From Photobacterium frigidiphilum (GTDB taxonomy: Bacteria; Pseudomonadota; Gammaproteobacteria; Enterobacterales; Vibrionaceae), in the NCBI RefSeq assembly GCF_003025615.1, contig NZ_PYMJ01000036.1, forward strand, positions 1 through 59,357: a stretch of DNA of 59,357 nt. The letters run 5' to 3'. The notes under the pieces are model-generated. The model was not told the origin of the DNA and ran no database searches. It saw only the letters and a program-made list of their open reading frames with translations. A program made the position numbers and the translations under genes. Positions 8,317-16,687 of this stretch are shown piece by piece. Each line of letters opens with the position of its first letter. Positions within the stretch are counted from its first letter, which is position 1.

Positions 8317-9255
8317 ATGTTTATGCGCTTTATTATTATTTTCATCTTCATTGTGCATTTTTTGAATCAAAATACCATTGCTGCTGAAGGGGGATATAGT
8401 AACTATCTTCCTGGAAGTTATGGCGACTTTGGTATGGCACTTTCCCCGACAGAAACGTGGACTATACGAAATGATACATACTATTATGATGCCAGCACCA
8501 GTAGAGCTGTACAGGGAGGTAATCTCGTAACAGATTTAGATTTACAGTTTCTTATGAACTTTACCACGTTATTGTATAAACCTGAGTTCAAAATTTTTGG
8601 TGCACAATATACCACTGGTATATTTATTCCTTTTGTAAATCTTAATACTGAAGCAAGCTTAAAGGTAAAGGAGGGGAGTGGGAGTCAGGTATTAAATGCC
8701 AGAGATAGTGCCACGGGATTGGGTGATGTATCTCTGATCCCTTTTGCGCTCTTTTGGAGTGAAGGCAACATCCACAGTTCATTCGCTCACTATGTAATCA
8801 TTCCAAGTGGTGATTACGACGTTAATAACTCGATTAACAATGGCTTGAACTACTGGAGTTTCGATACCAATCTCGCGATAACGTATCTGAACTTAGAAAC
8901 AGGTCATGACTTTTCCTTCAATCTTGGTCATATTTATAATACTGAGAATGAAGATACTAACTATCAAACTGGTCAAGAAATACATCTTGATATAGCTCTA
9001 AACCAGTTTTTCTCCGATAGTTTTGCTGTCGGTATCCATGGTTTTTACCTCAATCAATTTACGGGTGACAGTGGCTCTGGTGCACTTTTAGGGGATTTTA
9101 AAGCAGAGGTCGTTGGCGTTGGTCCTGCCTTATTATGGAATACAAAAATATCTAATCAGGATGTTTCGTTTATCGCTAAATGGTTACATGAAGTGAAAGC
9201 TGAAAACAGATTAGAAGGTGATCATTTATTCCTAAGTTTTGCGTTTGATTGGTAA
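8317..9255 (+). CDS. SphA-like outer-membrane protein (phenol MetA-pathway family)
   Basis: A 312-residue protein with a signal peptide (cleavage near TIAAEGG) followed by EGGYSNYLPGSYGDFGMALSP, the N-terminal signature of the SphA/Phenol_MetA_deg family. The rest shows alternating strands of an outer-membrane barrel and ends in a terminal aromatic residue (SFAFDW). Family members sit beside aromatic-degradation or transport genes and are thought to be outer-membrane channels for hydrophobic compounds, but few are characterised. No catabolic operon is near. The gene is monocistronic, with AGGT upstream of the ATG. Confidence 0.8.
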   Translation: MFMRFIIIFIFIVHFLNQNTIAAEGGYSNYLPGSYGDFGMALSPTETWTIRNDTYYYDASTSRAVQGGNLVTDLDLQFLMNFTTLLYKPEFKIFGAQYTTGIFIPFVNLNTEASLKVKEGSGSQVLNARDSATGLGDVSLIPFALFWSEGNIHSSFAHYVIIPSGDYDVNNSINNGLNYWSFDTNLAITYLNLETGHDFSFNLGHIYNTENEDTNYQTGQEIHLDIALNQFFSDSFAVGIHGFYLNQFTGDSGSGALLGDFKAEVVGVGPALLWNTKISNQDVSFIAKWLHEVKAENRLEGDHLFLSFAFDW

Positions 9256-9689
9256 AGTATGTGGTAATTAGTCTCAATCCGCTTTAAAGCATTTAATATT
9301 AGTTCAAGTAAAATCAGAGACTAGTAATGTAGCTCTAACTTACATAAAAAATGGCACTTTAGATATTGAACTGGAGTTGCTAAATAAAGTGACGATAAGT
9401 TTTTGGGGGGAGGTCTTTATTTCTGACGTGCAACACAAAGCTATTAATAAGCAGTTAATATCAAAGAAACAATAACTAATAGACTGTAACTCATCATTTA
9501 TTTGTTCGTAATTCTTCTTTTCTCCAATAAATATATGATAAGTCAAAGGTACTTAGCGCATCGAATTTGCCATGTTGAATGTTAATTGATAGTTCAGTAT
9601 ACAGGTGATTTAACAAAACATGATTTAACCTGACATCCATACCCCCTAAAGTGTTATTATTTAAGTGAATTACTAAGGAGGGTACTATT
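9256..9689. other. Gene-free stretch
   Basis: About 430 nt of AT-rich sequence. Two overlapping minus-strand ORFs cross it, but they lack ribosome-binding sites and resemble nothing, and one overlaps the EF-hand gene. Nothing else was recognised. Confidence 0.5.
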
Positions 9690-10010
9690 ATGATAAACAC
9701 AAAACTTGCTATTATTGCAGTTATCGGTATTAGCCTGATATCTGGCGCAAGCATGGCTGGAATGAACGAAAGGATGCAATGGAATATGCCTGAGTTCAAC
9801 CAAATAGATCTCAATCATGATGAAACCATTAGCCCTGTAGAGTTCGAACAATTTCGTCAAAAAAGGATTAGCGAACGTAAGGCTGAAGGGCGTCAGATGA
9901 AAAATATGAACCAAACTAACATGTTTGATGTTATCGACCTAAATCAAGATGGTTTGGTCGATGCTGAAGAATTTAGCCTGCATCAGGCCAATAAGCGTAT
10001 GACTTGGTGA
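9690..10010 (+). CDS. Secreted EF-hand calcium-binding protein
   Basis: A 106-residue protein with a signal peptide (to about Ala23) and two EF-hand loops. Loop 1 spans residues 40-51 (DLNHDETISPVE) with ligands Asp40, Asn42, Asp44, Thr46, Ser48 and Glu51. Loop 2 spans residues 83-94 (DLNQDGLVDAEE) and is canonical. Such small periplasmic EF-hand proteins probably bind calcium, and some sit beside metal-resistance genes; none is present here. A strong AAGGAGG site precedes the ATG, so good expression is expected. Its partner is unknown. Confidence 0.88.
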   Translation: MINTKLAIIAVIGISLISGASMAGMNERMQWNMPEFNQIDLNHDETISPVEFEQFRQKRISERKAEGRQMKNMNQTNMFDVIDLNQDGLVDAEEFSLHQANKRMTW

Positions 10011-10052
10011 TAAGCATAATTGAACATAAAACTCGTTCTATGCACTCGGAAT

Positions 10053-10090
10053 GAAAGCCTACCATTAATAGGCTTTCTGCTCTGTATTTT
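10053..10090 (+). terminator. Likely terminator of the EF-hand gene
   Basis: GAAAGCCTA at 10053-10061 pairs with TAGGCTTTC at 10069-10077; a T-run follows only after about 9 nt, so efficiency is uncertain. Confidence 0.6.
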
Positions 10091-10245
10091 TTGCAACGGA
10101 ATCCTGCAATATAACGGGCAGTTATGATTGATTCAACGCAGTTAAAGTGAGGTTATGCTAATTATCACTTGTATCAATTGTAATTGAACATTATTATGCG
10201 TTTGTCTCAACTTTTAATGACTAGCCTTGTCTTGATTTGTAAAAT

Positions 10246-10860
10246 ATGTTCATAAATTTATTTCGTGTATTAATGATGGTGATCTGTTTAGGAGCTTCTT
10301 TTGTCGCTCACGCTGACGCTCGTCTATTAAATGATGAAATAAATGCTGTGATTGTTTCAAGTCAAAGTGAGCGTAGTGTTTTCAATCAGGAAATCAACAG
10401 TAATGTTTTATCCGTTGTAAACACTTTTCATATTGTGACTGAAAAAATTGATGAATCATCAAACATTGAGCCTTTGTTTACTAATGCACATGGCGCAACA
10501 GAAAATGATCTTGCACTAAAAACGCATGACACGTTATTGGTTTGGAACTTCTCTCAACCGATTGAAAAAACACAGCGTAAACATTCATCTGAAGGTCGTA
10601 CCTATCATCTTGGTTTAGCTAATTCTTCACGTCAGGCGAATGTTATCCGTCATGATCCCGAAGAAGTTCAGCCATATTATGAATTAGCAATAGAACTACC
10701 AGTACCGCCTGCACCTAGCTTGGTTATTGGCTACACAATACAATTTAGTGATGCATTAAACTGGATGTTAAATACTAATTCTCCCTCTTCTCGTATATCC
10801 GGTTGGAAAGAGAGTAATCTCACCTATACGCGATATCAGCAACAACTTTCTCACGCCTAA
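10246..10860 (+). CDS. vemP: VemP-like export-monitoring arrest peptide upstream of secDF
   Basis: A 204-residue protein with an N-terminal signal sequence (MVICLGASFVAHADA) and the C-terminal segment RISGWKESNLTYTRYQQQ just before the stop. In Vibrio alginolyticus, VemP is encoded directly before secD2F2, stalls the ribosome near its C terminus unless exported, and thereby induces SecDF2. From memory, its arrest needs a Trp and a Gln 13 residues later. Here Trp187 and Gln200 have that spacing. Position, signal peptide and motif agree. It is longer than the Vibrio form (about 160 residues). No good ribosome-binding site is visible at the ATG. Confidence 0.82.
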   Translation: MFINLFRVLMMVICLGASFVAHADARLLNDEINAVIVSSQSERSVFNQEINSNVLSVVNTFHIVTEKIDESSNIEPLFTNAHGATENDLALKTHDTLLVWNFSQPIEKTQRKHSSEGRTYHLGLANSSRQANVIRHDPEEVQPYYELAIELPVPPAPSLVIGYTIQFSDALNWMLNTNSPSSRISGWKESNLTYTRYQQQLSHA

Positions 10861-11141
10861 TTTGTGATTGCTTATTAAGAGCATGATCCAATTGCAATCC
10901 AATATCGATCGAAAAACAACTTAATCTTCATCGATGTTGTACGTAATGACGCATGAATGTAAACCAACGGAATGATCCTCTAAAGGGTGAGTATTTCTGA
11001 GTTAACCAATATTTAGTGAATTAGCACGCTATTGGTTTTTATATTCTTATTCATGACGTCACTATTAAAACCTCAAATCACCCGATGTTGATTGTTGAAC
11101 AATAATCGCGTCAGAGTGAATTGTATGGCGACTTGAGAATG
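10848..11141 (+). promoter_or_regulatory. Long-range stem sequestering the secD start region
   Basis: TTCTCACGCC at 10848-10857, the last coding bases of vemP, is complementary to 11127-11139 (GGCG, a 3-nt bulge, TGAGAA), ending at the A of the secD ATG. A second candidate pairing, ACGCGAT at 10828-10834 with ATCGCGT at 11105-11111, crosses the first and would compete. A ribosome paused with Gln200 (codon 10843-10845) in the P site would cover the upstream arm and free secD. This fits the VemP model known from Vibrio; the pairing itself is seen in the sequence and its role is inferred. Confidence 0.65.
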
Positions 11142-12956
11142 AAAAAACAAATTAAACAAAAACAAATTTTTAATCATTATTCGGCATGGAAGTATATCGT
11201 GTTGGTAGTGATGGTACTTGTGATGCTGCTAAGTGCGATTCCGACTTGGTATGGTGAAGATGCCGCTGTTCAGATTAGCGCCAAAAATGCACCTGCTCCT
11301 TCTGTTTTGGCTATTCAACGCCAGTTAGAAGCGAGTGGTATCACGGTAAAACGTATTGACCAACAAGCTGATAAAACAGTTATCGTACTGGAAAATGACA
11401 ACCAGCAAACGCAAGCTAAAAAAGTGTTATCCAATGTCGTGAAAGACAAATCAACACTAACGCTAGCGCTTGAACCTGCTGCGCCATTATGGCTACAAAA
11501 TATGGGTTTCGAACCGATTAAACTTGGTCTTGATCTTCGTGGTGGTGTGCAGTTTTTACTTGATGTAGATATTGACCAAGTTTACAAGGCGCAAGGTGCA
11601 AGCTTAGCGGATGAATTGCGTCAATTATTCCGCAAAGAAGGCATTCGAGGGGCACGTGTTGAGCAATCGGATGCTGACCACCTAACGGTAAAGGTGAATA
11701 ACTCTGAGGCAAACAGCGCTGTTCGTAAGTTTGTCAAAACACAATACCCACAATGGCAAGCAACCAATGGCGATGGTAACAGCGTTCGCTTAGCCATGAA
11801 AGATGCAGAAAAAACAGAGTTACGTAACTTAACCGTTCAGCAAAACTTACAAACAATGCGTAGTCGTATTGAAGAGTTAGGTATTACTGAAGCATTGGTT
11901 CAGCGCCAAGGTGAAAACCGTATTCGTATCGAGCTACCTGGTGTGCAAGATCCTGCTGCAGCGAAGAATGTTATTGGCGCAACGGCAAGCTTGGCTTTTT
12001 ATGCTGTGAAAGAGCAGGGCACTGGCAGCACGATGGAGCTGAAAAACAAACAAGGCCAGCCTGTACGAGTAGGGCGCAATCCTATCTTAGGTGGTGACCA
12101 TATTGTTGATGCCCGTGCGAGCTTTGGCGAAATGGGTATGGCTGAAGTAAATATTACCCTCGATTCATCGGGCGGTAAGATCATGTCTGACTTCTCTCGC
12201 GATAATGTTGGTAAGCCAATGGCTACCTCATACAGTGAGTACGGACGTGATAGCGAAGGCAAAACAACCCAAACCAATGAAATTATCAGTGTTGCAACGA
12301 TTCAATCTCAGCTTGGTATGCGTTTTCGTATAACAGGTACTGGCTCAATGGAAGAAGCACAGCAGTTGGCGTTGTTACTGCGGGCGGGTTCACTAACTGC
12401 TCCTGTAACGATTGTTGAAGAACGTACAATTGGTCCTACATTAGGGGCTGAAAATATTGAAAATGGGTTTGCTGCGCTTGGTTTAGGCTTGGGCGTTACG
12501 TTGTTATTTATGGCAGTGTGGTATCGCCGTTTAGGCTGGGTTGCGAACGTAGCTTTGATTTCCAATATGATCATGTTATTTGGCTTATTGGCATTAATTC
12601 CTGGTGCTGTTTTAACCTTGCCTGGTATTGCAGGGTTAGTACTTACTGTTGGTATGGCCGTTGATACGAATGTACTTATATTTGAACGAATTAAAGATAA
12701 GCTAAAAGAAGGGCGCAGTATGGCTCAAGCGATTGATCGCGGCTTTAGTAGCGCTATCGGTACTATCTTTGATGCCAACTTCACCACTATGATCACAGCG
12801 GTTGTGTTATACGCCATTGGTAATGGTCCTATTCAGGGCTTTGCATTAACACTCGGTTTAGGTCTTTTAACCAGTATGTTCACTGGTATTTTTGCTTCTC
12901 GCGCCATCATTAATTTGGTGTGGGGTCGTGATTCTCGTCGTAATATAAGAGTGTAG
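11139..12956 (+). CDS. secD: Protein translocase subunit SecD (SecDF2-type)
   Basis: A protein of about 605 residues. It has one N-terminal membrane helix, a large periplasmic P1 region starting with GLDLRGGVQFLLDVD, and five C-terminal helices containing GMAVDTNVLIFERIKDKL, whose Asp is in the cation-translocation motif. SecD with SecF uses ion flux to pull proteins out of SecYEG on the periplasmic side. The absence of yajC and the vemP-like gene upstream mark it as the second, inducible SecDF of Vibrionaceae. The start is ambiguous: ATG 11139 lacks a spaced ribosome-binding site, while TTG 11121 and ATG 11125 lie behind AGAG. Confidence 0.93.
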   Translation: MKKQIKQKQIFNHYSAWKYIVLVVMVLVMLLSAIPTWYGEDAAVQISAKNAPAPSVLAIQRQLEASGITVKRIDQQADKTVIVLENDNQQTQAKKVLSNVVKDKSTLTLALEPAAPLWLQNMGFEPIKLGLDLRGGVQFLLDVDIDQVYKAQGASLADELRQLFRKEGIRGARVEQSDADHLTVKVNNSEANSAVRKFVKTQYPQWQATNGDGNSVRLAMKDAEKTELRNLTVQQNLQTMRSRIEELGITEALVQRQGENRIRIELPGVQDPAAAKNVIGATASLAFYAVKEQGTGSTMELKNKQGQPVRVGRNPILGGDHIVDARASFGEMGMAEVNITLDSSGGKIMSDFSRDNVGKPMATSYSEYGRDSEGKTTQTNEIISVATIQSQLGMRFRITGTGSMEEAQQLALLLRAGSLTAPVTIVEERTIGPTLGAENIENGFAALGLGLGVTLLFMAVWYRRLGWVANVALISNMIMLFGLLALIPGAVLTLPGIAGLVLTVGMAVDTNVLIFERIKDKLKEGRSMAQAIDRGFSSAIGTIFDANFTTMITAVVLYAIGNGPIQGFALTLGLGLLTSMFTGIFASRAIINLVWGRDSRRNIRV

Positions 12957-12960
12957 TGCC

Positions 12961-13860
12961 ATGATTATTAATATGAAAAATGCAACAAAGTGGCGTTACT
13001 TTACGAGTGCCGTGTCTATAACATTGATGCTTGTCTCTATTCTTTTAGTGGCGACTAAAGGGCTAAATTGGGGTTTAGACTTCACTGGTGGTGTTGTCAG
13101 TGAAGTGCAATTAAGCAGCAAAATTACCAGCAGTGAAATCGAACCATTATTGAAGGCTGGTCTTCATCAAGATGTCGCTGTTATCGCATCGGGTGAACCA
13201 GGGCGTTGGGTACTTCGTTATGCAATACCAGAAGCGGGCCAAGAATTGCCATCAATAACAGAAATGTTGGCACCTATTTCAACCGATATTACGGTTCTGA
13301 ACACCAGTATTGTTGGGCCGCAGGTAGGGCAAGAATTGGCAGATCAAGGTGGATTAGCATTACTCGTATGTATGCTGTGTATTCTAGGTTATTTAAGCTA
13401 CCGCTTTGAGTGGCGCCTCGCATCAGGGTCTTTGTTTGCGTTGCTACATGACGTGGTTTTTGTGTTGGGTTTCTTTGCATTAACCCAAATGGAATTCAAC
13501 TTAACGGTATTAGCTGCAGTGCTGGCGATTTTAGGTTATTCATTGAATGATTCAATTATTATCGCCGACCGTATTCGTGAATTGTTGATTGCGAAACCTA
13601 AATGGTCGGTTCAAAAAATAAATAATGAAGCGATTGCTGCAACATTCTCACGCACTATGGTGACTTCAGGTACAACGTTAATGACTGTGGGCGCACTATG
13701 GTTACTAGGTGGTGGACCGCTAGAAGGGTTCGCAATTGCTATGTTCATCGGTATTATTACAGGTACATGGTCATCCATCTCTGTGGGTACAACGTTGCCT
13801 GAATTGTTTGGCTTGAAACCTGAGCATTACTTACCAAAAGTGGTTACAGAAGAGCCCTAG
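12961..13860 (+). CDS. secF: Protein translocase subunit SecF (SecDF2-type)
   Basis: A 299-residue protein with an N-terminal helix, the short periplasmic GLDFTGGVVSEV region and five C-terminal helices including the LNDSIIIADRIREL motif that matches SecF's conserved NDTIVVFDRIRE. It begins 4 nt after the secD stop, so the two are translationally coupled. A strong terminator follows, so vemP-secD-secF is a closed operon. SecF forms the membrane complex with SecD that drives late steps of export. An alternative start is the ATG at 12973. Confidence 0.94.
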   Translation: MIINMKNATKWRYFTSAVSITLMLVSILLVATKGLNWGLDFTGGVVSEVQLSSKITSSEIEPLLKAGLHQDVAVIASGEPGRWVLRYAIPEAGQELPSITEMLAPISTDITVLNTSIVGPQVGQELADQGGLALLVCMLCILGYLSYRFEWRLASGSLFALLHDVVFVLGFFALTQMEFNLTVLAAVLAILGYSLNDSIIIADRIRELLIAKPKWSVQKINNEAIAATFSRTMVTSGTTLMTVGALWLLGGGPLEGFAIAMFIGIITGTWSSISVGTTLPELFGLKPEHYLPKVVTEEP

Positions 13861-13912
13861 TAAGATGAATTAGTCTGATGGCTAATCAGTATTAATTAAT
13901 TATTTTTATGTG

Positions 13913-13945
13913 AATGCCAGTTAGTTAATCTGACTGGCATTTTTT
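13913..13945 (+). terminator. Terminator of the vemP-secDF operon
   Basis: AATGCCAGT at 13913-13921 pairs with ACTGGCATT at 13933-13941, followed by T residues. Confidence 0.93.
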
Positions 13946-13992
13946 ATACCCACCCCAAACATCCTGAAGATGCTCGTCGAGATAGAGAGTGA
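13945..13992. repeat. Degenerate end of the dispersed MITE-like repeat
   Basis: TATACCCA, then CCTGAAGATGCTCGTCGAGA, resemble the left end of the element at 52881 with several changes. It is too diverged to be certain. Confidence 0.4.
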
Positions 13993-14167
13993 CAAAGATC
14001 TTATATATGAATGTAATACTTGTTGCATATAGGTTCATATTCGTAATCACCTCTACAAATAATCGAATTCGAACGTTATTGTGCTCATTCGAGCTGATTT
14101 GTGAGTGGTTGCCATGCTAAGTTACCCCTAGCTGTTGTGTTGAACAGTTTTAATAAGGAGGTTAATT

Positions 14168-15178
14168 TTGACAAAAATCTTGGGTTTTATTCTATTTTCT
14201 TTTAGCTTTCTGAATATCGCTTATGCGACAGATTGGGTTGCTGATACTGAATTAGCGGGCTTTGAAAAAACGACACTATTATTACAAGATGATTATGATG
14301 GCGAAGCTAGCGCAACGCTAATCAGGTTGAAAAGTGTTGAACAGAGTCAAAAGGCAGTACTGTATATCCATGGGTACTCTGACTATTTCTTTCAGGAAGA
14401 AATGGCACAGCAGTACATAGATCATGGTTATAATTTCTATGCCATCGATCTTCGTAAATATGGACGTTCTATATCAGAAAATACAGCTCATCCAAATATG
14501 ATGAAGAAAATTGATGAGTACGACGAAGAAATCACAAAGGCTATTTCACTGATTCGAGGTGAAGAAGAAAATACAAAACTATTGCTTGCGGCTCACTCAA
14601 CGGGCGGTTTAATTGGTGCCATTTACGCAGATAAATACCAGGCAACTAAGACAATTGATGCCGTGTTTTTTAATAGCCCTTACTTAAATAAAGTGCCAGT
14701 TGGTGGCTCTGCTATCATCGCGCTTGGTTTGACTTGTCCATTCTGTGAGTTACCAACCCCTCCGAATCTTAAAGTGTATGGTGAATCTGTAAGTGACAAA
14801 TATCACGGTGAATGGAACTTCAATCTTGAGTGGAAACCCGTAGGAAGGGATGGTGGAGATATTCCTGTTTACGCTGGTTGGTTACGTTCTGTGTATCTAG
14901 CCCAGAAGCAAGTAAAAGCAGGCTTAGATATTCAAGTGCCCATTTTAGTTATGCACTCGAAGTACAGTTATAAGCCTCTTTTTTATACAGATAAAGCTTC
15001 CACTATGGATACAGTTTTAGTCGTGGATGAAATTAATGAGTATGCAGATTATCTTGGTGATCATGTAACGAAAATCCGTGTCGATGGTGGTTTGCACGAT
15101 TTAGTACTTTCAAAGAGTGATGTCCGTACGAAGGTTTATACGGAACTGTTCCGTTGGCTTGATGCTTACATGAAGTAA
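14168..15178 (+). CDS. Secreted alpha/beta-hydrolase (serine aminopeptidase S33-like)
   Basis: A 336-residue protein with a signal peptide ending at AYA-TDWV (residue 20). The fold markers are the oxyanion strand YIHGYSD (residues 67-72), the nucleophile elbow AAHSTGG with Ser144, and a probable catalytic His in GGLHDLVLS near the C terminus. The elbow has Ala where most relatives have Gly. It is probably a periplasmic or secreted lipase, esterase or monoglyceride-lipase-like enzyme; the substrate is unknown. The start is TTG, chosen because a near-perfect TAAGGAGGT lies 6 nt upstream and no ATG is available. It has its own terminator. Confidence 0.85.
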   Translation: MTKILGFILFSFSFLNIAYATDWVADTELAGFEKTTLLLQDDYDGEASATLIRLKSVEQSQKAVLYIHGYSDYFFQEEMAQQYIDHGYNFYAIDLRKYGRSISENTAHPNMMKKIDEYDEEITKAISLIRGEEENTKLLLAAHSTGGLIGAIYADKYQATKTIDAVFFNSPYLNKVPVGGSAIIALGLTCPFCELPTPPNLKVYGESVSDKYHGEWNFNLEWKPVGRDGGDIPVYAGWLRSVYLAQKQVKAGLDIQVPILVMHSKYSYKPLFYTDKASTMDTVLVVDEINEYADYLGDHVTKIRVDGGLHDLVLSKSDVRTKVYTELFRWLDAYMK

Positions 15179-15203
15179 ATAAACAATGATTAGGCATAAT
15201 GTT

Positions 15204-15248
15204 AAGCAGCCATAGGTTCGACTGAATATCGATTCATGGCTGCTTTTT
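15204..15248 (+). terminator. Terminator of the secreted hydrolase gene
   Basis: AGCAGCCAT at 15204-15212 pairs with ATGGCTGCT at 15235-15243, followed by a T-run. Confidence 0.9.
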
Positions 15249-15360
15249 TGTGTTATTCGTCCTATGGCTTTTCTTTTCCTGTCTTTTTTGTTCAGGATTG
15301 ATTCATTTAAGGTGTTATAGACTGCATTCTATTGAAGAGAAATAAAGAAAGGGCTAAGTC

Positions 15361-15603
15361 ATGAAAAATTTTATAGCTAGCGTTGTTGCTCTTGTGATCG
15401 GATTTTTTACCATTACCTTCGCTGCGGTAATGGGGTTATTTATTGGTATTGCAGCACTGATTGCTAAACCGTTTATTAAAAAGCGAATGACAGCGGCTTA
15501 TGAAGAAGCTTTAAAGCAGCAAGGGTATCAAACCCAGCAGCAATCAGGTTCGACTATTGATGGTGAATTTGAAGATGTAACAAAAAGACCAGCAATGCAG
15601 TAA
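15361..15603 (+). CDS. Small membrane protein, unknown function
   Basis: An 80-residue protein. Residues 5-38 form one long or two short hydrophobic helices rich in Ala, Ile and Phe, then comes a basic KPFIKKR turn and a Gln-rich hydrophilic tail (QQGYQTQQQ). By the positive-inside rule the tail should be cytoplasmic. AAGGG precedes the ATG and a strong terminator follows, so this is a real single gene. I do not recognise the family. Confidence 0.7.
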   Translation: MKNFIASVVALVIGFFTITFAAVMGLFIGIAALIAKPFIKKRMTAAYEEALKQQGYQTQQQSGSTIDGEFEDVTKRPAMQ

Positions 15604-15628
15604 TCCTGAAAGTCTATTGAGAATGTTG

Positions 15629-15660
15629 AATCCGAGTGTATTTATACACTCGGATTTTTT
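15629..15660 (+). terminator. Strong terminator after the small membrane protein
   Basis: A 12-bp perfect stem, 15629-15640 with 15645-15656, has a 4-nt loop and is followed by T residues. Confidence 0.95.
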
Positions 15661-15681
15661 GTATCTTCAGATTGAGCCTTA

Positions 15682-15711
15682 GAAAACAAAAACGCAGTGT
15701 AAACCACTGCG
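15682..15711 (-). terminator. Terminator of the 54-residue protein gene
   Basis: CGCAGTG at 15693-15699 pairs with CACTGCG at 15705-15711; on the minus strand the stem is followed by a T-run (the A-run at 15682-15692). Confidence 0.85.
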
Positions 15712-15743
15712 CTTTACATCTCTCATAGAGGGAAGAAAGATGT

Positions 15744-15908
15744 CTATCGAATAACGCGTCCAGAGTTAGGTGCAACTTTACCGGTACCACCTTGGTGATG
15801 CTCTGTTGTTACTCCCATTTCAGTCATTAACAGCTCTTTCATTGCTGCTGACTCACGTGGGTTAGTTGGCTTCCAGCTAGAAATTATTTTCGCTTTATTG
15901 TCTTTCAT
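15744..15908 (-). CDS. Small hydrophilic protein of 54 residues, unknown function
   Basis: A cytoplasmic-looking, charged protein starting MKDNKAKIISSWKP, with no signal or membrane segment and a Gly- and His-containing tail. The ATG at 15908 follows AAGGAG at ideal spacing; an in-frame start at 15926 has none. A terminator lies directly downstream. These expression signals make it a credible gene despite its size. I do not recognise the family. Confidence 0.65.
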   Translation of the reverse strand: MKDNKAKIISSWKPTNPRESAAMKELLMTEMGVTTEHHQGGTGKVAPNSGRVIR

Positions 15909-16140
15909 TGAATATCTCCTTTTCAATACTCGCGACAGTGCGTATTAAATGATTTTTTACGAAATTTTTATATGCGATCATTCTCATACAAAACTAAGTG
16001 CATTACCAGAGAAAATTCGTATAAAGTATTTGAATGCTTATTGTAATACCTAGCGCAATTTTGCATAACGACTCAAAATGAAAAGACTACAGTGCATAGC
16101 TATAAAGCATGTCGTATTAAATATAGTTTAAATTATCAAT

Positions 16141-16173
16141 AAAAAAGCCGACTTCTGATAGAAGTCGGCTTTT
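16141..16173. terminator. Bidirectional terminator beside the YfcZ-family gene
   Basis: AAGCCGACTTCT at 16145-16156 pairs with 16160-16171 around a 3-nt loop, with A-runs before and T-runs after, so it can act on both strands. Confidence 0.9.
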
Positions 16174-16193
16174 CATTCAAAATATAGCGAAGA

Positions 16194-16493
16194 TTATTTT
16201 GCTAAAGAACGGCTCTTTAATTCAAAAATCAACTTTTCTGCACTGCATTCAAATTTGATGTGTGCTGTTAATTCTGTGCTTTCTTCTGTTAGTTCTGATG
16301 CTTGATACTCGAAGTTAGCATTCACTTCCTTGGCTAGTGCAAGGTAGTTGTTGAATTCATTTTCTAAAGCAACTTTGCTCTGAGCGAAGATTGATACTTC
16401 AGCTACATCGTCACCTTCTTTGATAATAAAGCCCATTTCTGCAGAAACGCCGCAAGCGTCGCAGGCTTGGAATTCTTGTTCTTCGTTTGTCAT
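16194..16493 (-). CDS. YfcZ/YiiS family protein (DUF406)
   Basis: A 99-residue protein with the N-terminal CDACGVSAEMG motif and a C-terminal CSAEKLIFELKSR block that align with the ends of E. coli YfcZ (MDVGT and CEAEMLIFQL). It is small, acidic and cytoplasmic. The two N-terminal cysteines (CxxC) are a feature of several members. The function of the family is unknown. It is single, with a terminator directly after it. Confidence 0.85.
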   Translation of the reverse strand: MTNEEQEFQACDACGVSAEMGFIIKEGDDVAEVSIFAQSKVALENEFNNYLALAKEVNANFEYQASELTEESTELTAHIKFECSAEKLIFELKSRSLAK

Positions 16494-16687
16494 GACTTTA
16501 ATCCCTATTGGTTTTATGGGCTTATTCTAAAACTTCGTGACCTAGATCGCTATTCATAAATGATGAAAAGTAGGTTTTACTATTTTTAATCATAGGATGC
16601 ACTGTTCCTGGGGATTACGTGTTGATTCATAAAAAAGTACTTAAAGCATAGCTTCAGGTACTTAGTTGTATTCTTACGGTTGTTTAT

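Noticed and set aside
9340..9914. Three overlapping minus-strand ORFs near the EF-hand gene
   Set aside because: They lack ribosome-binding sites and overlap a gene with a strong one on the plus strand.
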